A stretch of 11,185 nucleotides of DNA, from assembly GCA_021775715.1 (NCBI GenBank), contig JAJFHI010000390.1, forward strand, positions 1 through 11,185, read 5' to 3'. The notes below the pieces were generated by a model that did no database searches, was not told the origin of the DNA, and was given only the letters and a program-made list of their open reading frames with translations. Both the position numbers and the translations under genes were made by a program. The DNA is from Hyphomicrobiaceae bacterium. Lineage in GTDB: Bacteria > Pseudomonadota > Alphaproteobacteria > Rhizobiales > Hyphomicrobiaceae. Below, piece by piece: positions 7,192 through 11,185 of the stretch; positions within the stretch are counted from its first letter, which is position 1, and each line of letters starts with the position of its first letter.

Positions 7192-7878
7192 ATGGCAGGG
7201 CGCGCGAAAACAACAGGTCTGATCCGCACGCGGGACGACATCGACCGTGGGATACGTGCGCTCAGACGCAAGTGCCCGCACATCCGCCACATGCACGACA
7301 CCGTCGGTGCACCATCATTGCGGCGAAGCCCCCGCGGCTTCCCAGGTCTCATTCGAATCATTGTCGGCCAACAGGTTTCATCCGCCAGTGCGGCGGCGAT
7401 CTGGGCGCGTGTTCAAGCCGGCCTGCAGCCGATGCAGCCGCAGCGCCTGTTGGAAGTCAACGATCAGGAGATGGCAGCCCTCGGCTTATCGCGACCAAAA
7501 ATCCGCAGTCTTCGCGCGCTTGCCAGTGCCCTTGCGACAGGTGAACTTAATCTCGGCCCCCGCCATCTCACGCTTTCAGACGACGATTTGCGCAATGCAT
7601 TGATGCAGATTTCAGGCATTGGGCCTTGGAGTGCCGACGTCTATTTGTTGTTCTGCCTTGCGCGCCAGGACGCATTTGCGCCGGGCGACCTCGCTCTGCA
7701 AATCGCCGTGCAAAATCTGCTTGATCTTGCCGATAGGCCAACGCCCGATCAGCTTTTGGAGATCTCCGAACGCTGGCAACCCTGGCGAGGCGTCGCCGCA
7801 CGCCTGATTTGGCGCTATTACGATCAGCAGCGAAAAAGCCGTCAACTGTTGAAAAGCAAGCCACCCGCCACCACCTAA
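7192..7878 (+). CDS. DNA-3-methyladenine glycosylase II family protein (AlkA/Mag1-like, HhH-GPD)
   Basis: Base-excision repair glycosylase that removes alkylated purines from DNA by cleaving the N-glycosidic bond. The 228-aa protein has the HhH-GPD core without the N-terminal domain of E. coli AlkA, so it resembles the shorter Mag1 type. Visible: IRIIVGQQVSSASAAAIW (54-71), the helix-hairpin-helix LMQISGIGPWSADVY (137-151), and the Gly-Pro-Asp loop FAPGDLALQ (162-170) with the catalytic aspartate at 166. The terminal helices carry WQPWRGVAARLIWRYY (195-210), also typical. The start is ATG 7192 with no ribosome binding site visible. It is divergent from gluQRS and followed after 179 bp by an HNH protein gene on the same strand. 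Substrate range cannot be read from sequence. Confidence 0.92.
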   Translation: MAGRAKTTGLIRTRDDIDRGIRALRRKCPHIRHMHDTVGAPSLRRSPRGFPGLIRIIVGQQVSSASAAAIWARVQAGLQPMQPQRLLEVNDQEMAALGLSRPKIRSLRALASALATGELNLGPRHLTLSDDDLRNALMQISGIGPWSADVYLLFCLARQDAFAPGDLALQIAVQNLLDLADRPTPDQLLEISERWQPWRGVAARLIWRYYDQQRKSRQLLKSKPPATT

Positions 7879-8057
7879 ATCCGATGCAAGGACAGACCGA
7901 GCATGGCCGGCGTTGCCAACGCACCACGGCGGAAAGTCCCATCTTTCCGGTCTATTTCTCGCAGAGCTTCACAGAGCTGACATGCGCAGCTAGTATCCCC
8001 GCCGAAGAGTCAGGGTTCTCCTCTGATTCGAAGGCGAAACGACAGGACGCCCATACC

Positions 8058-8621
8058 GTGAACGCGCACGCTACAAACGTGCTGGACTCGTACCCGGCCC
8101 TTGTTCTCAACGCCGACTTCCGACCCCTGAGCTATTACCCACTATCGCTCTGGAGTTGGCAGGAGGCGGTGAAGGCTGTCTTCCTTGATCGCGTAAATAT
8201 TGTTTCCGAATACGATCAGGCCGCCCACAGTCCAAGCGTTGAAATGAAATTGCCGAGCGTTGTCTCGCTGAAATCGTACGTGAAGCCTGCGCTTTATCCC
8301 GCCTTCACGCGATTCAACGTGTTCCTGCGTGACCGGTTTTCCTGCCAGTACTGCTACGACAAAAACGAGCTGACATTCGACCATCTTGTCCCGCGCTCGC
8401 TTGGCGGCCTGACGCGTTGGGACAACGTTGTCACTGCGTGTTCGCCGTGCAATTTGGCGAAGGCCAACAAGATGCCGGAAGAAGTCGGAATGATCCCGTT
8501 CCAGGCGCCGTACCGTCCGACGGTGTTTGAATTGCACCGTAACGGTCGTGCGTTCCCGCCCAACTATCTGCATGAAAGTTGGATGGACTATCTCTACTGG
8601 GATAGCGAGCTGGAGCCCTAA
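8058..8621 (+). CDS. HNH endonuclease family protein
   Basis: A 187-aa member of an HNH family widespread in alphaproteobacteria; the cellular role is not known to me. The N-terminal half carries the family block ALVLNADFRPLSYYPLSLWS (14-33), KAVFLDRVNIVSEYD (39-53) and LPSVVSLKSYVKP (65-77). The HNH core follows: a zinc pair CQYC (96-99), FDHLVPRSLGG (107-117) with the catalytic-type His109, WDN with Asn123, and a second zinc pair CSPCN (128-132). The C-terminus, PPNYLHESWMDYLYWDSELEP in two conserved pieces, is also family-typical. The frame is open back to 7809, overlapping the glycosylase gene. GTG 8058 is chosen because conserved sequence begins right after it and AGGA lies ten bases upstream. 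The 179 bp before it show nothing else. Metal ligands and catalytic residues are intact, so it is probably active. Confidence 0.9.
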   Translation: MNAHATNVLDSYPALVLNADFRPLSYYPLSLWSWQEAVKAVFLDRVNIVSEYDQAAHSPSVEMKLPSVVSLKSYVKPALYPAFTRFNVFLRDRFSCQYCYDKNELTFDHLVPRSLGGLTRWDNVVTACSPCNLAKANKMPEEVGMIPFQAPYRPTVFELHRNGRAFPPNYLHESWMDYLYWDSELEP

Positions 8622-8628
8622 ATTAGAC

Positions 8629-8665
8629 CGGCGAGATTTAATACGGCGAGACTTATACCAACGAG
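8629..8665. repeat. Three short direct repeats at 15-bp spacing
   Basis: CGGCGAGATTTA (8629-8640) and CGGCGAGACTTA (8644-8655) differ at one base. A third partial copy, CAACGAG, starts at 8659, again 15 bp on, and runs into the terminator hairpin. They sit between the HNH stop and the hairpin, outside any gene. Confidence 0.55.
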
Positions 8666-8694
8666 CCCCGATCCACTTTCATGGACCGGGGCTC
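8663..8694 (-). terminator. Strong hairpin between convergent genes, probable terminator
   Basis: GAGCCCCGATCCA and TGGACCGGGGCTC form a 13-bp stem with one imperfect pair, around the six-base loop CTTTCA. The imperfect pair is A-C on the plus strand but a G-U wobble on the minus strand, so the fold is better for the minus-strand gene at 8813-9037. It also follows the HNH gene on the plus strand and may serve both. Neither side has a proper T-run (TAAAAT on the plus side). Confidence 0.55.
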
Positions 8695-8812
8695 TAAAAT
8701 ATCATCGCCGTCGCAGCAGGATCGCGCCGACCGAATGATCTGGTGCACGATATTGGCATGCCGCCGGATACATTCAAGATGTCTCGTCTACCGAAAAGTC
8801 TTAACCGGACAG

Positions 8813-9037
8813 TTAGGCAGCTTTATGGACGTCGCTTGTATTGGCGCACAACGCATCGGCAATGTGCTCGACAGCGCGGCTCCAATCCTCCGTGCCATCC
8901 CGATTCAAGCTCGATAGGCCGAACTCGTCAAGCGCATCTTCCGGTGTGCCACCATCGCGAAACACACGGGCGCAGGCTTGTCTCGAATATCCCAGTGCTT
9001 GTTCCCACTGGGCCGGGTTTGGGTGAGATGGGGTCAT
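8813..9037 (-). CDS. Small hypothetical protein, 74 aa
   Basis: I do not recognise this protein. From ATG 9037 it is 74 aa, hydrophilic, probably cytoplasmic and mostly helical: a Pro-rich start (MTPSHPNPAQWEQALGYSRQ), then ACARVFRDGGTPEDALDEFG and a final DWSRAVEHIADALC helix. There are two cysteines (22 and 64), no signal peptide and no membrane segment. The start is supported by GGAGG nine bases upstream, a good Shine-Dalgarno. The frame stays open further upstream to 9202, but those residues look like translated non-coding DNA. It stands alone on the minus strand, with the 8663-8694 hairpin about 120 bp downstream. Amino-acid composition and ribosome binding site favour a real gene; the function is unknown. 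Confidence 0.65.
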   Translation of the reverse strand: MTPSHPNPAQWEQALGYSRQACARVFRDGGTPEDALDEFGLSSLNRDGTEDWSRAVEHIADALCANTSDVHKAA

Positions 9038-9331
9038 AGGGTGTTGCCTCCATATAAAAGTGGCTCTTGCTAAAACCAAAACGCAAACACGCAAACACTC
9101 AAATTTGTGAGGCAAGCACATCCAGTGTGAAAGCACCGCTACGCGAAACCTTGAAATGCGATGCCCTAAGGGCATTGAATGCACACCACATATGCTTGCC
9201 AACTATACGGATGGAAATCTGGGGGGATACCCATCCGAATTCTTTTTGCCTCGTATTCGTTCGCGCATTTGATCCGACGCTATGACAAGCAAACCAAAGC
9301 AGGACGCGAACGCACATGAAAAACGCTTCTC
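9038..9331. other. Intergenic region with palindromes upstream of the 74-aa gene
   Basis: No gene is supported here. It holds two ACGCAAAC copies (9081 and 9089), a perfect palindrome at 9161-9175 and a 7-bp inverted repeat (CGGATGG at 9208-9214, CCATCCG at 9231-9237). By position it should contain the promoter of the 74-aa gene. Confidence 0.5.
9161..9175. repeat. Perfect 15-bp palindrome, possible operator
   Basis: ATGCCCT-A-AGGGCAT has seven-base arms around one central base. It lies 124 bp upstream of the 74-aa gene's start. The one-base centre disfavours an RNA hairpin and fits a dimeric DNA-binding site, but no regulator is identified. Confidence 0.4.
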
Positions 9332-9520
9332 TTAAAAGTCCAAGCTAAACTGTGCGGGGGAACGCGAACTTCTGCGGCTCGCTGGAACATACCGTGTCAC
9401 CGTTGGACCTTTAGATGCTTGCGCATCCGGATCGACATTTTTCAAAACGCTACTCAAACAATCATCCAATGACCGCCATGAACTCTGGTCTAAATGGCGA
9501 TGCGATTGATAATTTTTCAT
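9332..9520 (-). CDS. Candidate small hypothetical protein, 62 aa
   Basis: An unrecognised frame of 62 codons from ATG 9520 to TAA 9332. The best evidence is GAGG seven bases before the ATG, a well-placed Shine-Dalgarno. The product is hydrophilic: an N-terminal half rich in His, Gln, Ser and Asp (MKNYQSHRHLDQSSWRSLDD, then CLSSVLKNV) and a basic Ser/Arg-rich C-terminus (SRRSSRSPAQFSLDF). There is no membrane segment, signal peptide or known motif. Its 5' flank carries ACGCAAAC, a sequence that recurs in this island. It could be a real small gene co-transcribed with the 74-aa gene 294 bp further on, or a chance frame in gene-poor DNA. Confidence 0.42.
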   Translation of the reverse strand: MKNYQSHRHLDQSSWRSLDDCLSSVLKNVDPDAQASKGPTVTRYVPASRRSSRSPAQFSLDF

Positions 9521-9679
9521 ACGCAAACCTCAACTCTTGAACTGGGCTAGCAGCAAGACACAACACAACATGCCGTAGCAGACTCTTTTTGGCGGGAGTG
9601 ATTCACGTGTTTGCGGTCTGCGTTCAAATTGGCGCCAACTGATTGCGCAACTCAAACTTCGCTCACACGATCACACCCG

Positions 9680-9892
9680 ACGCACTGACGCATTTACTGA
9701 AAACGCAAAACTGGAGGGACGCAGTACTGAAGGACGCTCTACTGAACTGAAACAAACGCAGGTACAAAAAACGCGTTACGCAAAACACTCTTAGTGGACG
9801 GTACGCAGTCCGGGTGAACTCTGAACTTGGATACGCGGTACTGAGTGAACTGAAACTGAACAACTTGGAACTGAGTTACGCGATACTGAAAC
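9680..9892 (+). repeat. Degenerate 15-bp tandem repeat array (core ACGC..TACTGA)
   Basis: Units begin ACGC and carry ACTGA at positions 8-12. Six run in unbroken 15-bp register from 9803 to 9892: ACGCAGTCCGGGTGA, ACTCTGAACTTGGAT, ACGCGGTACTGAGTG, AACTGAAACTGAACA, ACTTGGAACTGAGTT and ACGCGATACTGAAAC. Others start at 9688 (ACGCATTTACTGAAA), 9719 (ACGCAGTACTGAAGG), 9734 (ACGCTCTACTGAACT) and 9756 (ACGCAGGTACAAAAA), with 8-, 7-, 16-, 22- and 25-base units between. No spacers of the CRISPR kind are present. On the minus strand the unit reads roughly TCAGTACTGCGT. Confidence 0.7.
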
Positions 9893-9922
9893 TTGTCCCA
9901 CTCGGACTTGAGAGGGTGATGT

Positions 9923-10166
9923 GACGAGCCGCTCGGCCATACGCAAGAACACACTGGATCGAGCAGCTCGTCTAAGGTTTTGGAACACACCTTTCAGTGT
10001 GCTCTTGGGGCTTTCGCCCAACGCAAACGCAACTAATTTACTGTCGGTACGCAGTACTGAAACCTGGAGCGGAACAAAACGAGATACTGGAACACCACGA
10101 GTGGACTTGTGACTGTTCTCGTCCGTGTTACGCGATTGGCTAGACAAGCCAATCAGACGGGGAGAA
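9923..10166 (-). ncRNA. Candidate structured RNA (four hairpins), unassigned
   Basis: Four hairpins lie in 244 bases. H4: 9923-9935 with 9960-9972, 13 pairs, loop 24. H3: 9983-9990 with 9997-10004, 8 pairs, loop CTTTCA. H2, directly adjacent: 10005-10021. H1: GATTGGCT/AGCCAATC (10134-10141, 10147-10154), 8 perfect pairs, inside a broken outer stem (10116-10123 with 10156-10166). The single mismatch in H4 and in H3 is a C-A clash on the plus strand but a G-U wobble on the minus strand. On the minus strand H2 reads GGGC-GAAA-GCCC, a GNRA tetraloop. Both points favour a minus-strand transcript. No promoter is identified and no known RNA family is recognised. Confidence 0.3.
10049..10093 (+). repeat. 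Second short cluster of the 15-bp repeat
   Basis: ACGCAGTACTGAAAC (10049-10063) and ACGAGATACTGGAAC (10079-10093) lie exactly 30 bp apart, with a diverged unit between (CTGGAGCGGAACAAA). They match the units of the main array, about 170 bp away on the other side of the hairpin block. Isolated related copies sit at 9941, 10130 and 10184. Confidence 0.55.
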
Positions 10167-10396
10167 AAATCCGGGTGAGACAAACGCGATACTCGGTACA
10201 AAACACACCCATTACCTGGCGAGTAATTCACGTCCTCGATGATACGAACTCGGACGATCTCGCACTCTCAACACTTAGTGATGTTCGCCTTGTGTTCCGC
10301 GAACAAGACCAATTAACCGTTACATTTAGACCACGAGAAGGCGCGAATTTGTCTCCCCCGGGATTTTTTGTTGGACAGTTTGTGAAAAATCACACC

Positions 10397-10416
10397 GAGC
10401 CCCGGAAACAGGGCTC
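10397..10416 (-). terminator. Probable terminator hairpin downstream of dsbB
   Basis: GAGCCC (10397-10402) and GGGCTC (10411-10416) pair perfectly across an eight-base loop. Read on the minus strand it lies about 50 bases after the dsbB stop, and ATTTTT follows six bases after the stem. The GAGCCCC sequence also starts the hairpin at 8663, a pattern often seen in terminators. Confidence 0.45.
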
Positions 10417-10431
10417 AATCTGAGTCAAAGG

Positions 10432-10447
10432 CCGTTTTTCAAAACGG
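10432..10447 (-). terminator. Small hairpin right after dsbB
   Basis: CCGTTTT and AAAACGG face each other across two bases, giving a usable stem of about six pairs with a four-base loop. On the minus strand it is preceded by a T-run (CTTTTTTC), not followed by one. It may help stop transcription or protect the dsbB mRNA end. Confidence 0.3.
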
Positions 10448-10467
10448 AGAAAAAAGTTTGGAAAAGT

Positions 10468-10995
10468 CTAGGAGCGGCGGCAGGCGGAGGCCGCGGCACT
10501 GATGGCGCCAGCAAAAAGTGCCAGAGAAATCAGAACATTATATCCCGCAAACGATATGCCGACGAACCGCCAGGACGCCTCATCGCAGCGAACTACACGA
10601 GTTTTCTCAAGGTCGGCCATTAAATTTCCTGCGTCGAGCGTCAGGCTGCCAGCACCGCTACAAGTTGCAGGTCCCGGCCAAAATTTCCACTCCGCACCCG
10701 CTTGGTAGACGCCCAAGCCAGCGTTGGCGAGGAACGCGAGCGCAATAAGGAAGAAAATTAGCGTCGCCAGCCGCCGATAATCGGCGGTGAGCAAAACCAG
10801 CCCGGCGAATGCTGCCGGGATAGCAGCGTAATAGGCGTACCGCTGTTGTAGGCAGAGCGGGCACGGCACATAGCCACCAATGTGCTCAAAGGCCAAGGCT
10901 GCCACGATTGTGCCAACCGCCACCAACAAGACCAGCGCGCCCATAGAATAGCCCTCAGGCTTTGGCGCACGCGCGTCGGGTGTAAGGCTGGTCAT
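10468..10995 (-). CDS. dsbB: Disulfide bond formation protein DsbB
   Basis: Inner-membrane quinone reductase that reoxidises the periplasmic thiol oxidase DsbA and passes electrons to ubiquinone or menaquinone. The 175-aa protein shows four hydrophobic helices (about 19-37, 52-70, 73-91 and 143-168). The first periplasmic loop has the CPLC redox motif (Cys45 and Cys48), preceded by GGYVP and followed by LQQRYAYY, the family signature. The second loop has the other cysteine pair, Cys112 (in PATCSGAG) and Cys137 (in VVRCDEA), so all four catalytic cysteines are intact. ATG 10995 has GGAG eight bases upstream. It starts 22 bp after the yqaA-like gene, so the two are very likely one operon. No dsbA is in the window. 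Confidence 0.94.
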   Translation of the reverse strand: MTSLTPDARAPKPEGYSMGALVLLVAVGTIVAALAFEHIGGYVPCPLCLQQRYAYYAAIPAAFAGLVLLTADYRRLATLIFFLIALAFLANAGLGVYQAGAEWKFWPGPATCSGAGSLTLDAGNLMADLEKTRVVRCDEASWRFVGISFAGYNVLISLALFAGAISAAASACRRS

Positions 10996-11017
10996 TGGTT
11001 AGTCTCCGTCGGAACAG

Positions 11018-11185
11018 CTACAGCACATACTTGATGGCGATGAAGCCACCAATAAGCAAGACCGTAAAGACGGTCAGCACGAGGCCAAGGCGTTTTTCGA
11101 TGAAGTCGCGAATAGGCGGTCCGAACCAATAGAGCAGACCTGCAACTATGAAGAAGCGCAACGCGCGGGCAACAACACTCGCGAC
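11018..11185 (-). CDS. YqaA/DedA-like membrane protein, C-terminal end (runs off window)
   Basis: Only the last 55 codons are present, ending at TAG 11018. They show one hydrophobic segment with WFGPP after it (RALRFFIVAGLLYWFGPPIR), an amphipathic stretch IRDFIEKRLG and a terminal membrane helix (LVLTVFTVLLIGGFIAIKYV). This matches the C-terminus of YqaA-type proteins of the DedA (SNARE-associated/VTT) superfamily, which often precede dsbB in rhizobia. DedA-superfamily proteins are thought to move lipids across membranes; whether YqaA does so is not known. The link to dsbB is only 22 bp, implying a shared transcript. The identification rests on a short tail and on gene order. Confidence 0.7.
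   Translation of the reverse strand, partial: VASVVARALRFFIVAGLLYWFGPPIRDFIEKRLGLVLTVFTVLLIGGFIAIKYVL

Larger units (their letters stand above)
9521..10467. other. 947-bp gene-free island with repeats and hairpins
   Basis: No frame here has a convincing start and codon pattern. The plus strand is A-rich: 9661-9900 has about 79 A and 44 T in 240 bases (hand count). Contents: a decayed 15-bp repeat array (9680-9892), further copies (9941, 10049-10093, 10130, 10184), four strong hairpins (9923-10166), a TTGGCGCCAA palindrome (9629-9638) and two hairpins downstream of dsbB. The longest frame, 146 codons on the minus strand (9791-10231), is antisense to the repeats and Ser/Val-rich, and is probably spurious. 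Confidence 0.6.

Noticed and set aside
9037..9202. Upstream extension of the 74-aa gene to 9202
   Set aside because: The extra 55 residues are translated from the palindrome region and lack a ribosome binding site, while ATG 9037 has a strong one.
9067..9285. A 72-codon plus-strand frame from TTG
   Set aside because: No ribosome binding site, and it crosses the palindrome and inverted repeat; composition resembles non-coding DNA.
9629..9638. TTGGCGCCAA palindrome as a regulatory site
   Set aside because: A perfect 10-bp palindrome, but alone, with no gene placed to be controlled by it; short palindromes of this size occur by chance.
9680..9892. CRISPR array
   Set aside because: Units are 15 bp, imperfect and contiguous, with no spacers of constant length and no cas genes in the window.
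9791..10231. A 146-codon minus-strand frame across the hairpins and array
   Set aside because: It starts at GTG with a badly spaced ribosome binding site (GAGG two bases before), is Ser/Val/Arg-rich, and its length follows from the periodic DNA. Kept as a remote alternative to the RNA idea.
10109..10423. A 104-codon plus-strand frame starting at GTG
   Set aside because: No ribosome binding site, no third-position GC preference like the true genes, and it runs into the terminator hairpin. The second half looks slightly protein-like, but not enough to call.
9038..10467. tRNA or other standard RNA gene, or an insertion sequence
   Set aside because: No tRNA cloverleaf or T-loop signature was found on reading, and there is no transposase frame or terminal inverted repeat pair.

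Overview
The window reads as a chromosomal segment of an alphaproteobacterium, most likely Hyphomicrobiales. The divergent block of an LpoA/YraM-type lipoprotein facing rsmI - UPF0102 (YraN) - gshB is a typical alphaproteobacterial arrangement, and the GluQ-RS, the HNH protein and the yqaA-dsbB pair all look like rhizobial-type versions. The genus cannot be fixed from sequence alone. Genes are moderately GC-rich; two stretches (about 4.13-4.33 kb and 9.04-10.45 kb) differ clearly in composition.

Layout. (1) 1-1873, minus strand: rsmI, a UPF0102 nuclease-like gene and the first half of gshB, tightly packed. (2) 2129-3358, plus strand: a lipoprotein with a periplasmic-binding fold, divergent from rsmI. 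(3) 3417-4079, minus: an unrecognised two-helix membrane protein, followed by about 440 bp without a convincing gene that includes a very AT-rich stretch. (4) 4520-7132, minus: a membrane-anchored DUF1287 protein downstream of gluQRS (glutamyl-queuosine tRNA-Asp synthetase). (5) 7192-8621, plus: a 3-methyladenine-DNA-glycosylase-type HhH-GPD protein and an HNH endonuclease-family protein, ending at a strong hairpin. (6) 8622-10467: a 1.8 kb gene-poor island with two small minus-strand genes (74 and 62 aa), a decayed 15-bp tandem repeat array and several strong hairpins. (7) 10468-11185, minus: yqaA (3' part) and dsbB in one operon.

How the genes relate. Most of the window is housekeeping: rRNA methylation at C1402 (RsmI), glutathione synthesis (GshB), tRNA modification (GluQ-RS), alkylation repair, envelope functions (LpoA-like lipoprotein, DUF1287 protein) and disulfide formation (DsbB). 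They do not form one pathway.

The part most worth a second look is 9.68-10.17 kb. It holds a 15-bp repeat family (core ACGC..TACTGA, plus strand) next to four hairpins. The mismatches that interrupt two of these hairpins on the plus strand become G-U wobbles on the minus strand, and a third hairpin gains a GAAA (GNRA) tetraloop there. This suggests an unrecognised minus-strand structured RNA. It is inference from reading alone and has not been tested by folding or database comparison.
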